A DNA stretch of 64,000 bases from Pseudomonadota bacterium (lineage in GTDB: Bacteria > Pseudomonadota > Gammaproteobacteria > Steroidobacterales > Woeseiaceae): positions 20,994-84,993 of the forward strand of contig JADFNS010000008.1 in NCBI GenBank assembly GCA_022563255.1, given 5' to 3'. Below the pieces are notes generated by a model. It was not told where the DNA came from. It made no database searches and saw only the letters and a list, made by a program, of their open reading frames with translations. Shown here in pieces: positions 29,608-38,937 of this stretch. Each line of letters begins with the position of its first letter. The first letter of the stretch is position 1. The position numbers were made by a program, and so were the translations under genes.

Positions 29608-30572
29608 CGTATTCGCGAATCGTTGGCACCGGACGTTACCTACCGGAGCGTGTCATGACGAATTTCGATCTGGAAAAGATCGTTGATACGACCGACGAGT
29701 GGATACGGACGCGCACCGGTGTTGAACGTCGCCACGTCTGTGCCGAGGACCAGACGACGTCGGACATGTGCATAGAAGCAGCCAAGATCGCGATAGAAGA
29801 TGCGGGCGTCGATGTTTCCGATATCGATCTGATCATCACCGGCACAACAACGCCGGACCTGATATTCCCGAATATTTCGACGCTCATTCAACACCAGCTT
29901 GGAATACCGGTGTGTCCGGCCTTTAGTCTGGAGGCCGCTTGCACGGGGTTCATCTACGCGTTGACGACGGCGGACAAGTTCATCAAGGCGGGCGAGACAA
30001 AATGCGCCCTGGTCATAGGCGCTGAGTGTATTACCAAACTCGTCGACTGGAGTGACCGGAATACCTGCGTGTTATTTGGCGATGGGGCTGGCGCGGTCAT
30101 TCTCAAATCTTCCGAGGAGCAGGGCATTATCTCTTGTCATCTGGGTGCGGATGGCCAGTACAAGGATTTGCTGTATTACCCGGTCGGCGCATCGAAAAAT
30201 CTCGCCGTGGCTGGTACGGACGCGGCTGCGATCATGATGAGCGGCAACGAGGTGTTCAAGGTGGCGGTGAAGACGCTCGGAAGAATCGCGGCAGAGACTC
30301 TCGAAAAAGCCGGTGTGACCAAAGAAGAACTGGATTGGCTGGTTCCGCATCAAGCAAACATCCGTATCATTCAGGCGATGGCCAAGCGTCTCAACATGCC
30401 GATGGAGAAGGTCATTCTCACCGTGCAGGATCACGGCAATACGTCGGCGGCGTCGGTGCCGATGGCGCTCGATGTCGGTATTCGCGATGGGCGCATCAAG
30501 CCCGGTCACCTGGTTCTTATGGAAGCCTTTGGTGGTGGATTTACCTGGGGCTCGGTGTTGATGCGTCTCTGA
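29604..30572 (+). CDS. fabH: Beta-ketoacyl-ACP synthase III
   Basis: SRIVGTGRYLPERV, ACTGFIYAL catalytic Cys, VPHQANIRI, DHGNTSAASVP. Confidence 0.97.
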   Translation: MTYSRIVGTGRYLPERVMTNFDLEKIVDTTDEWIRTRTGVERRHVCAEDQTTSDMCIEAAKIAIEDAGVDVSDIDLIITGTTTPDLIFPNISTLIQHQLGIPVCPAFSLEAACTGFIYALTTADKFIKAGETKCALVIGAECITKLVDWSDRNTCVLFGDGAGAVILKSSEEQGIISCHLGADGQYKDLLYYPVGASKNLAVAGTDAAAIMMSGNEVFKVAVKTLGRIAAETLEKAGVTKEELDWLVPHQANIRIIQAMAKRLNMPMEKVILTVQDHGNTSAASVPMALDVGIRDGRIKPGHLVLMEAFGGGFTWGSVLMRL

Positions 30573-30590
30573 GTTCAGCCGGATGGTACG

Positions 30591-31247
30591 ATGACAATCA
30601 AGCTCATTATCGGCAACAAGAATTACTCCTCATGGTCGCTGCGCGCGTGGCTGTTGCTCAAAGAGGCGGGCATCGAATTTGACGAGCACCGCATCGTTCT
30701 CGATACGCCGGAGTCTGCGCGCGAGATCGGCGCTTTCTCGCCGGCTGGACGCGTACCGATTCTCCAGATTGACGACATGACCGTCTGGGACACGATGGCA
30801 ATCGCCGAGACGCTCGCCGAACGCTGGCCGGATAAAAATTTGTGGCCGGCTGACGCTGCGACACGTGCGCATGCGCGAGCGATCTGTGCGGAGATGCATG
30901 CAGAGTTCGCCGAGTTGCGCTCGCGCATGCCAATGAACTGCCGGGCCATGGGTCGTACCGTCTTGTTGCCCGACGGGTTGACGAACGACATTGATCGCAT
31001 TATCGAAATTTGGACACAATGCCATCGCCGATACGGCGATGACGGGGACTGGTTATTTGGCGATTTCACGATTGCCGACGCGATGTTCGCGCCTGTGGTC
31101 TTGCGCTTGAGGACTTATGGGATCAATCTTCCCGAGTCTGCCAGCTGTTATCCGCGGCGCTTGCTCGACAGTGAGGCGATGCAGGAGTGGCTTGCGGCAG
31201 CGGAGTCAGAAACCGAAATTATCGAAGGAGATGAAGCAGGCCAGTGA
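30591..31247 (+). CDS. Glutathione S-transferase family protein
   Basis: KLIIGNKNYSSWSLRAWLLLKEAGIEFDE, GRVPILQIDDMTVWDTMAIAETLAE; GST N-domain. Confidence 0.9.
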   Translation: MTIKLIIGNKNYSSWSLRAWLLLKEAGIEFDEHRIVLDTPESAREIGAFSPAGRVPILQIDDMTVWDTMAIAETLAERWPDKNLWPADAATRAHARAICAEMHAEFAELRSRMPMNCRAMGRTVLLPDGLTNDIDRIIEIWTQCHRRYGDDGDWLFGDFTIADAMFAPVVLRLRTYGINLPESASCYPRRLLDSEAMQEWLAAAESETEIIEGDEAGQ

Positions 31248-32290
31248 TGCGACGCTTCCTGATCATTGCCCTATTACTCGTGGCGACGGCGCCGCTGTCT
31301 GCGGCGGTCTACGATTTGCCGGCAGAGGGCCACGACGTTGTGGGTGCGGTCGCAACGATTATCGCGGCCTACGACGACACGCTGGTCGATATTGCGCGAC
31401 GTCACGGTCTGGGCTACCAGGACATCGTGCGCGCCAACCCGGGCGTGAACGTCTGGTTGCCGGGGGAGGGCACCGAAATCGTGTTGCCGAATCGATTCGT
31501 GTTACCGCCCGGGCCACGCGTTGGACTGATCCTCAATCTTGCCGAATTCCGTATGTATTACTTTCCTGAAGCGAAAGCCGGGGAGGTGGCGAAGGTACAC
31601 ACCTATCCCATGAGCATTGGCCGCATGGATTGGGAAACGCCGCTGGGAAACACCAGCATAGTCGCGATGGCAAAAAACCCGACCTGGTATCCGCCGCAAT
31701 CGGTACGCGATGAACATGCTGCCGACGGCGATCCGTTGCCGCGTGTCGTGCCGCCGGGTCCTGATAATCCGCTGGGTACGCGCGCACTGCGACTGGGCAT
31801 TCCGGGTTACCTGATTCATGGCACCAATCGACCCGCGGGCGTTGGCATGCGTGTATCACACGGTTGTGTGCGCATGTTTCCCGAGGACGTCGAGTTCTTG
31901 TTTGATCGTATTCGGGTCAAGACGGCGGTACGAATTATCAACGTGCCCGTCAAAATAGGCTGGGACGGCGAGATGCTGGTGGCTGAAGTACACCCGTTAC
32001 TGGAAGTGCCGCAACGATTGCCGGACGAAACCGTGGAGAAGATTGAGCAGCTGGATGCTGACGTGGAACTGCCGGATATCGAGTCGCTCAGCAAAGAGCC
32101 ACTGACCTACGCGATCGAGCAGTTCATTATTGCAACGGCCGAGCGCGCCGGTCGGATGGACTGGGATCGCATCGAGGCCCTGATTCAGCGCGCGGACGGT
32201 ATTCCCGGGGCTGTGGGTGGGGTCCAGCCAGGAACTGGTTGGACCACCACCAGCATAAAAAACGCCGCGACAAGCGCGGCGTTCGAATAG
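31244..32290 (+). CDS. L,D-transpeptidase (ErfK/YbiS/YcfS/YnhG family) with LysM-like N-terminus
   Basis: Signal peptide, DDTLVDIARRHGLGYQDIVRANPGVNVWLPGEG LysM-like, YkuD catalytic HGTNRPAGVGMRVSHGCVRM. Confidence 0.93.
   Translation: MMRRFLIIALLLVATAPLSAAVYDLPAEGHDVVGAVATIIAAYDDTLVDIARRHGLGYQDIVRANPGVNVWLPGEGTEIVLPNRFVLPPGPRVGLILNLAEFRMYYFPEAKAGEVAKVHTYPMSIGRMDWETPLGNTSIVAMAKNPTWYPPQSVRDEHAADGDPLPRVVPPGPDNPLGTRALRLGIPGYLIHGTNRPAGVGMRVSHGCVRMFPEDVEFLFDRIRVKTAVRIINVPVKIGWDGEMLVAEVHPLLEVPQRLPDETVEKIEQLDADVELPDIESLSKEPLTYAIEQFIIATAERAGRMDWDRIEALIQRADGIPGAVGGVQPGTGWTTTSIKNAATSAAFE
32257..32283 (-). terminator. Rho-independent terminator (minus strand) located inside the 3' end of the L,D-transpeptidase CDS
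   Basis: aaaaaacgccgcgacaagcgcggcgtt: 9-bp stem aacgccgcg/cgcggcgtt, U-run on the minus strand. Confidence 0.8.
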
Positions 32291-32311
32291 ATGTTTGTGG
32301 GTAGCTTGGGG

Positions 32312-32611
32312 CTACTTGGACATCGATTTCTTGAACATACGTTCCATGCTTTCGCGATTTGCGTCGCAGCAAGCCTGTGCTTCCGTAGCAGCAGACAGTG
32401 CTTGATCAGCCGTGCTTTGAGCGGCAGAAGCAGCCTGAGCAGCACGATCAGCAGAAGCACGAGCAGCTTCAGCAGCTGAAACAGCAGCAGCGGCATCAGC
32501 AGCGGCACGATCAGCCGTAGCCTTTACATCGCCCAAACCTGTGGTGGCACAGCCAGCGGCCATTACGACGAAGAGCACGAGTGCGCTTGCTCTGAGTGCG
32601 GTCTTTTTCAT
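32312..32611 (-). CDS. Alanine-zipper outer-membrane lipoprotein, Lpp/OprI-like
   Basis: Lipobox VVMAAGC, Ala/heptad-rich helix, C-terminal ...ANRESMERMFKKSMSK ending in Lys. Confidence 0.85.
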   Translation of the reverse strand: MKKTALRASALVLFVVMAAGCATTGLGDVKATADRAAADAAAAVSAAEAARASADRAAQAASAAQSTADQALSAATEAQACCDANRESMERMFKKSMSK

Positions 32612-32728
32612 TTTGGGTGGTCCCTTCAATAGTTGGATAAAACAGCAGACGCATTATTTCTCAATCTGCCCGGTACTGCAACGTTGTGCCTGTTTTTATT
32701 ATCTTTTGTCGGCTTAGGGCGACAGCAC

Positions 32729-32756
32729 TTGCACTGCTCACAGTACTGTATATAAT
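32729..32756 (+). promoter_or_regulatory. Candidate sigma70 promoter of lexA (ttgcac-N16-tataat)
   Basis: Exact TATAAT at 32751-32756 with TTGCAC at 32729-32734. Confidence 0.55.
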
Positions 32757-32764
32757 CCCATATA

Positions 32765-32780
32765 CTGTGAATTCATACAG
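32765..32780 (+). promoter_or_regulatory. LexA (SOS) box ctgtgaattcatacag
   Basis: Exact CTGT-N8-ACAG, 11 bp upstream of the lexA ATG (32792). Confidence 0.85.
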
Positions 32781-32791
32781 GAACTGTTGAA

Positions 32792-33409
32792 ATGCGCGAA
32801 CTAACCCCCCGACAAAGGGAAATTCTCGAGATGATTCAAGCCTTTATCTCTGAAACCGGCATGCCGCCAACGCGTGCAGAGATTGCCGCCAAACTTGGTT
32901 TTAAATCGGCCAATGCCGCCGAGGAACATCTGCGGGCGTTGCAGCGCAAGGGGGTACTCGAATTACTGCCGGGTGCCGCGCGCGGTATCCAACTCAAGGA
33001 TTCTTTGCGGGACCAGATCGGCCTGCCGTTAGTAGGCCGGGTTGCGGCCGGCAGTCCGATTCTTGCGGAGGAACATATCGAGACGCGCTACCTGATCGAT
33101 TCGCAACTGTTTAATCCCAAGCCGCACTATCTGTTGCGTGTCGAGGGCATGAGCATGAAGAACGCCGGTATTCTCGATGGCGATCTCGTTGCAGTGCATC
33201 GCACACCCGAAGTACGCAGCCGGCAAATCATTGTTGCGCGACTGGATGATGAGGTGACGGTCAAGCGGTATCTGCAAAATGGTTCGGTGGTTACCTTGTT
33301 GCCGGAGAACGAAGACTTCGAACCCATCATCGTCGACCTGAAGAAACAGGAGCTCATCATCGAAGGTGTTGTCGTTGGCGTCATCCGTGATGGTCTGCCA
33401 CTGCACTGA
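32792..33409 (+). CDS. lexA: SOS repressor LexA
   Basis: [29 protein letters not shown], self-cleavage site [17 protein letters not shown] catalytic Ser, catalytic Lys DEVTVKRY. Confidence 0.97.
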   Translation: MRELTPRQREILEMIQAFISETGMPPTRAEIAAKLGFKSANAAEEHLRALQRKGVLELLPGAARGIQLKDSLRDQIGLPLVGRVAAGSPILAEEHIETRYLIDSQLFNPKPHYLLRVEGMSMKNAGILDGDLVAVHRTPEVRSRQIIVARLDDEVTVKRYLQNGSVVTLLPENEDFEPIIVDLKKQELIIEGVVVGVIRDGLPLH

Positions 33410-34035
33410 TGAGTCTGGAGAAGCTACTGGAGAATCCGCGCATCTGGCGAGGCAGCAGTCAGATCGATGCCCGGGCCGGGCTTGCCAGTGGTTATCCAAA
33501 ACTTGATCGTTGTTTGCCCGGAGGTGGCTGGCCACTGGCGGCACTGACTGAAATCCTGATTGAACAATACGGTATCGGCGAGTTGCGTTTGTTAATGCCG
33601 GCGCTGGCGCAACTCAGCGTTGAGAAAACACAAGCTGAGTACACGGAGCCGGGCTGGATCGCCTGGATAGCACCGCCATTTCAGCCCTATGCACCGGCGT
33701 TACAGCAATACGGTATCGATTTGTCACGCATGCTCATCGTGCGGCCCAAAGATGACAGCGAGTTGTTGTGGTCCGCTGAACAGGCACTGTCGTCGGGCAC
33801 TTGTGCAGCCGTATTATTGTGGCCGGACACGCTTGATGATCGGGCCAGCCGGCGTTTGCAGCTGGCGGCCGAGAAAGGTCACAGCTGGGCGATTGCTTTT
33901 CGCCCATTGACCGCACGTCAGCAACCCTCAGCGGCGGCTTTGCGCATCGAGTTGCAGTCTACCGGGCAGGGTACCCGGGTCCATATCCTCAAGAGTCGTG
34001 GTGGACGCCCGGCTGTTCTGAACAACCTGTTGTAA
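33409..34035 (+). CDS. imuA: Translesion synthesis-associated protein ImuA
   Basis: SulA/RecA-like; GYPKLDRCLPGGGWPLAALTEIL; between lexA and imuB. Confidence 0.9.
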   Translation: MSLEKLLENPRIWRGSSQIDARAGLASGYPKLDRCLPGGGWPLAALTEILIEQYGIGELRLLMPALAQLSVEKTQAEYTEPGWIAWIAPPFQPYAPALQQYGIDLSRMLIVRPKDDSELLWSAEQALSSGTCAAVLLWPDTLDDRASRRLQLAAEKGHSWAIAFRPLTARQQPSAAALRIELQSTGQGTRVHILKSRGGRPAVLNNLL

Positions 34036-34037
34036 TC

Positions 34038-35627
34038 GTGTCCCGGGCATGGAAATCGCCTGTCGCGATACGGGCTGCCACCCCGACCCTCGCCGCCAAA
34101 CAGCAGGTATTGCCATTTGCAGAGCCGGCACCGGTCAGCCAGCCGGCAGTCGTTACGCCGACGCCGGTTCGGCGGCTGTGGTTTTGTATCTACTTGCCGG
34201 ACCTGCCATTGGAGGCCTGTCGCAGGTCTGATGAGGCGCTGGCCATCGTCGAGGAGCAGCACGGCGTACACCGGGTATTGCAGGCTGACAGCACAGCCAC
34301 GGCAGCAGGCATCCTGCCGGGCCAATCGTCTAACGCAGCGCTGGCATTGCTACCGACGCTCATTCTTGAAGAACGCAGCCGGATACGGGAACAACAGACG
34401 CTGGAGCGACTGGCAACCTGGCTGGAACGTTTTTCATCGTTTGTGAGTATTGCGGACAAGGGTGTGTTGTTGCTGGAGATAGCCGGCAGCCTGCGCTTGT
34501 TCGGGGGACTGCCCAGTTTGCGGCAGGAAATATCGCAAGGCCTGCGGGCACAGGGTTTTTCGGCGGCTTTGGCAATCGCCCCGACACCGTTGGCTGCGAC
34601 CTGGCTGGCAAGAGCCGGTCGGCGGGTCTGTATTCGTGCGACAGAAAACTTGAACTCCGCACTGCGCAAGCTGCCGCTTACTTGTCTTGACTGGCCGGCC
34701 GGTCAGCGTGCAGCGCTCGCCGGCATGGGTGTTACCAGCGTGGGTGATTGTTTGCGTTTACCACGCGAGGGTTTTACCCGGCGCTTTGGTGCGGAGCGTT
34801 TGCTCGAACTCGATCGGGCGCTCGGACATTTGCCGGATCCACGTGATTCATGGCGTGCGCCCGAGCGCTTTTGCGCCGATTACGAGCTGACCGAGGAGCA
34901 AACTGACCGCGAGTTGTTGCTGAACATTTGCCGCGAGCTGTTGCAGTCTCATGAACAATTTTTATTGATGCGTCAGCTTGGCACACAGCGCGTGTGTTTC
35001 AGCTTTTTTCATCTCAAAGGGGTTGCAACAGAGTTGCGACTGGGTGCGGCTTTGGCTGACCGCTCTGCCGCACGCTGGTTTGATCTTCTGCGTATTCGCT
35101 TTGAGCAAATGCGCTTGCCTGAGCCGGTCATTGCGGTGCGTTTGCGCAGTGGTTTATCACAGGCATTACAGGCCGAAACCGAACGGCTTTGTTTCCACAA
35201 CAAACCGGAAAAACAGAGACGGCGTTACTCGATTGCGCAACTGGCGGAACGTCTTGTTGCACGCATTGGTCGTCAGTCAGTGAACGCAGTGACGATGGTC
35301 GCCGAACATCGCCCGGAATATGCCTGGCGTGCACAGGATCTTTTGTCGGATGGGCCGAGCAGCACGCTGTCGAGTCATTGCATCAAGCGGCCGTTATGGA
35401 TGTTAGCGGAGCCTGCCTTGTTATCGGCCGACAACGGCTATCCGCTGCACAGGGGATGCCGGTTAACGCTATTGAATGGGCCCGAACGACTTGAAACTGG
35501 CTGGTGGGACGAACACGGCATCTCGCGTGACTACTACACGGCGGTTAACGGAGCGGGCATACGTTTGTGGGTGTTTCGTAACCGGCAGCGAACGCCGGAT
35601 TGGTATCTGCATGGCATCTTCGGGTGA
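34038..35627 (+). CDS. imuB: Y-family DNA polymerase-like protein ImuB
   Basis: WFCIYLPDLPLEACRR, LLLEIAGSLRLFGG, thumb/LF-like regions; cassette context. Confidence 0.92.
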   Translation: MSRAWKSPVAIRAATPTLAAKQQVLPFAEPAPVSQPAVVTPTPVRRLWFCIYLPDLPLEACRRSDEALAIVEEQHGVHRVLQADSTATAAGILPGQSSNAALALLPTLILEERSRIREQQTLERLATWLERFSSFVSIADKGVLLLEIAGSLRLFGGLPSLRQEISQGLRAQGFSAALAIAPTPLAATWLARAGRRVCIRATENLNSALRKLPLTCLDWPAGQRAALAGMGVTSVGDCLRLPREGFTRRFGAERLLELDRALGHLPDPRDSWRAPERFCADYELTEEQTDRELLLNICRELLQSHEQFLLMRQLGTQRVCFSFFHLKGVATELRLGAALADRSAARWFDLLRIRFEQMRLPEPVIAVRLRSGLSQALQAETERLCFHNKPEKQRRRYSIAQLAERLVARIGRQSVNAVTMVAEHRPEYAWRAQDLLSDGPSSTLSSHCIKRPLWMLAEPALLSADNGYPLHRGCRLTLLNGPERLETGWWDEHGISRDYYTAVNGAGIRLWVFRNRQRTPDWYLHGIFG

Positions 35628-38600
35628 GCGTCCGCTACGCGGAACTGCACGCGCTGAGCAACTTTACGTTTCTGCGTGGCGCCTCCCATCCTGAAGAACT
35701 GGTTGAGACGGCAGCGGCACTGGGTTACGAAGCACTCGCAATCACTGACGAATGTACGATGTCGGGCATCGTGCGGGCGCACGTCGCTGCGCAGGAATTC
35801 GGACTCAAGAAGCTGATCCTGGGCTCTGAGCTGCGCCTGCAAAGTGGTCGCAAGCTCGTCGTGCTGGCGCAGAACCGCAACGGTTATGCCGCGCTTTGCC
35901 AGCTTATTTCCAATGCACGTCGCGCGGCACAGAAGGGCAGCTATGCGCTGACACGGGCAGATTTTGAAGATGGTTTGCCCGATTGCCTCGCGTTGTGGGT
36001 TCCGGATGCAGACTTGGCGCTCGACGTAGAAGACCACTGGATACGCGAAACTTTTCGTGATCGTCTCTGGATCGCCGTCGAGTTGCTGGCCGATGGGCGG
36101 CAGCACGAACACCTCGACCGGCTGCGCGAAGAAGGGCGTCGCCTGAAACTGCCGCTGGTGGCAAGCGGTGACGTGCATATGCATATTCGTGCGCGTCGCA
36201 TACTGCAGGACGCCGTGACTGCGATTCGTATTGGCGTGACCGTTGATAAGGCCGGGTTTGCGTTATACGCCAATGGTGAGCGCCATCTGCGGTCACTGCA
36301 GGTGCTGCAACGGATTTACCCGGCGGAATTGCTGGCAGAGTCCGTGCGTATTGCCGAAGCCATCAGTTTCTCGCTGGACGAATTGCGTTACGAGTATCCG
36401 CATGAACTGGTGCCGGATGGAGAGACAGCCGGTACGTATTTGCGCAAGCTGACCGAGGAAGGAATGCAGCGGCGCTGGCCTGATGGCGCTCCGAACAAGG
36501 TAAGCACGCTGGTCGAGCGCGAATTGCAATTGATCGCCGACCTGCAATACGAATCGTATTTTTTGACGGTGCAGGACATCGTTGCCTTCGCGCGTTCAAA
36601 AAATATTCTTTGTCAGGGACGAGGGTCGGCGGCGAACTCGGCCGTATGCTTTTGTCTGGGGATCACGGAAGTCGACCCCGGACGCATGGAAGTGCTGATG
36701 GAGCGTTTTATATCGAAAGAACGCAACGAACCGCCGGATATCGACGTTGATTTCGAACACGAGCGTCGCGAAGAAGTGATCCAGTACATCTATGCCAAGT
36801 ACGGTCGGGAACGTGCGGCGCTGACCGCAACAGTGATTACCTATCGCCCGCGCAGCGCGTTGCGCGATGTCGGCAAGGTGCTGGGCTTAAACGCCTTGCA
36901 GATCAGCCGCCTGTCGCGTTCGATGCAGTGGTGGGATGGAGAGAAGGTGGATGACAGCCGCATTCTTGAGGCCGGGCTGGATCCCGGTAGCCCGGTCATC
37001 AGGCGCCTGCTGTACCTGGTGCGCGAAATCATGGGTTTTCCCCGGCATCTTTCGCAACATGTCGGCGGCTTCGTTATTTCCGATGCGCCGCTGTACCAAC
37101 TCGTGCCGGTCGAGAATGCGGCCATGCCGGAGCGCACGATCATCCAATGGGAGAAGAATGACCTCGATGATCTTGGAATACTGAAAGTCGACGTGCTGGG
37201 TCTGGGGATATTGACGGCGATTCGGCGGTGTTTTGATTTGATTCGCGATTTCGATGGGCGTGAATACACGCTGGCGACGGTGCCGGCAGAAGACCCACGT
37301 GTATACGACATGATTTGCGAAGGGGACACGATGGGCGTGTTTCAGATTGAGTCACGTGCACAGATGGCCATGTTGCCGAGGCTTAAACCACGTTGTTACT
37401 ACGATCTTGTTGTTGAAGTTGCGATTATTCGGCCCGGTCCGATTCAGGGCGACATGGTGCATCCTTATTTGCGCCGCAGAAACGGCGAGGAAGCGGTCGA
37501 TTACCCCAGCGAGGAGGTGCGCAGTGTGTTGCAGCGTACGCTGGGCGTACCGATATTTCAGGAGCAGGTCATGCAACTCGCGGTTGTTGCGGCTGGCTTT
37601 ACACCCGGCGAGGCCGATCGCTTGCGGCGGGCAATGGCGGCCTGGAAACGTCGGGGTGGTTTGGGCCCGTTTGAAGAACAGTTGATTTCCGGCATGCTCG
37701 AACGTGGCTATGACGAGGGTTTTGCACGCCAGATATTTCATCAAATCAAAGGCTTCGGCGAATACGGTTTTCCCGAGTCGCACTCGGCAAGCTTTGCCTT
37801 GCTCGTCTATGTAACGTGCTGGTTGAAGTGCCACACACCTGCAGCCTATACCTGTGCGTTGTTGAACAGCCAGCCGATGGGTTTTTACTCGGCTTCACAG
37901 CTCGTACAGGACGTGCGACGCCACGGTGTCGAGGTATGTGCCCTGGACATCAATTGCAGTGACTGGGACTGCTCTCTCGAAGTTGCAGCGGGCGGGGCGG
38001 CAGTTCTGAGGCTTGGTTTGCGTATGGTCAAGGGGCTTTCAGAGGACGCCGGGCAAAGGATCGTCGCTGCACGCAATAACGGCCTGTATGGAAAAGTGCA
38101 GAGTTTGCTCGAGCGAGCGAGTCTCAACCGGCGCGAGCTGGGTGTGCTGGCCTCTGCGGGCGCACTGCGTGCGTTATCGGGCGACCGGCATCGGGCACGC
38201 TGGGCGGTCGCCGGAGTGGAGCAGCCGCTGCCGTTGTTTAAGTCCATGGACCGTTATGAGCCGGCGCCGCTGTTAAAGAAGCCAACCGAGGGACAGGACA
38301 TAGTGGCGGACTACCAGAGCACTGGTCTGACGCTGGAGCGACATCCACTGTGCCTGTTGCGCCGTAATCTGCAGCGCTACGATTATGTGACTGCGCGACA
38401 GTTATCGGAACTGCGCAATACCCAGCAGATTAATGTGGCAGGGTTGGTGATCACCAAACAGCGGCCGGGAACAGCCAGTGGGGTTACGTTCGTGACGCTT
38501 GAGGACGAAACGGGGCAGATTAATCTCATCGTCTGGAAAAAGGTGGCAGAACAGTATCGCGCGGCGCTGTTGAATGCGCGTTTACTCGGCATTGTCGGGG

Positions 38601-38704
38601 AGTTACAGATTGAGGGGAAAGTTATTCACGTTATTGCGCAGCAGTTGTTTGATCACACACAGATGCTCGGTGAACTCAGCGTGCGTTCCCGTGATTTCCG
38701 CTAA
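35624..38704 (+). CDS. dnaE2: Error-prone DNA polymerase DnaE2/ImuC
   Basis: PHP domain YAELHALSNFTFLRGASHPEELVETA, CQGRGSAANSAVCFCLGITEVDP, PDIDVDFEHERREEVIQYIYAKYGR. GTG at 35624 overlaps the imuB stop. Confidence 0.95.
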   Translation: MSVRYAELHALSNFTFLRGASHPEELVETAAALGYEALAITDECTMSGIVRAHVAAQEFGLKKLILGSELRLQSGRKLVVLAQNRNGYAALCQLISNARRAAQKGSYALTRADFEDGLPDCLALWVPDADLALDVEDHWIRETFRDRLWIAVELLADGRQHEHLDRLREEGRRLKLPLVASGDVHMHIRARRILQDAVTAIRIGVTVDKAGFALYANGERHLRSLQVLQRIYPAELLAESVRIAEAISFSLDELRYEYPHELVPDGETAGTYLRKLTEEGMQRRWPDGAPNKVSTLVERELQLIADLQYESYFLTVQDIVAFARSKNILCQGRGSAANSAVCFCLGITEVDPGRMEVLMERFISKERNEPPDIDVDFEHERREEVIQYIYAKYGRERAALTATVITYRPRSALRDVGKVLGLNALQISRLSRSMQWWDGEKVDDSRILEAGLDPGSPVIRRLLYLVREIMGFPRHLSQHVGGFVISDAPLYQLVPVENAAMPERTIIQWEKNDLDDLGILKVDVLGLGILTAIRRCFDLIRDFDGREYTLATVPAEDPRVYDMICEGDTMGVFQIESRAQMAMLPRLKPRCYYDLVVEVAIIRPGPIQGDMVHPYLRRRNGEEAVDYPSEEVRSVLQRTLGVPIFQEQVMQLAVVAAGFTPGEADRLRRAMAAWKRRGGLGPFEEQLISGMLERGYDEGFARQIFHQIKGFGEYGFPESHSASFALLVYVTCWLKCHTPAAYTCALLNSQPMGFYSASQLVQDVRRHGVEVCALDINCSDWDCSLEVAAGGAAVLRLGLRMVKGLSEDAGQRIVAARNNGLYGKVQSLLERASLNRRELGVLASAGALRALSGDRHRARWAVAGVEQPLPLFKSMDRYEPAPLLKKPTEGQDIVADYQSTGLTLERHPLCLLRRNLQRYDYVTARQLSELRNTQQINVAGLVITKQRPGTASGVTFVTLEDETGQINLIVWKKVAEQYRAALLNARLLGIVGELQIEGKVIHVIAQQLFDHTQMLGELSVRSRDFR

Positions 38705-38911
38705 CTACAATTCGTCGTCGAGATTGAAGTTGTAGGTGCCGTCGAGGTCATCGTCTTGTTGCGCGCGAATTCGATCCAGCTTTTTGCGAATTTTTCGTTC
38801 GTGTTCGGAATCGTCGCTCTCAACCGATTCAACTTCGGCAACCAGTTCGCTGACGTCAATTTCTACCGACATGCCGCCGACGTTATCGGAATCATCATTA
38901 TCACCAGTCAT
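38705..38911 (-). CDS. Small acidic protein of unknown function
   Basis: 68 aa, MTGDNDDSDNVGGMSVEIDVSELVAEVESVESDDSEHERKIRKKLDRIRAQQDDDLDGTYNFNLDDEL; starts 26 bp after the gspF stop on the same strand. Confidence 0.65.
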   Translation of the reverse strand: MTGDNDDSDNVGGMSVEIDVSELVAEVESVESDDSEHERKIRKKLDRIRAQQDDDLDGTYNFNLDDEL

Positions 38912-38937
38912 TGCGCACCTCGCCCCGGGAGATAAAG

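Noticed and set aside
32390-32520. gcagcagc-type low-complexity repeat as a separate element
   Set aside because: Explained by the Ala-rich codons of the alanine-zipper lipoprotein.
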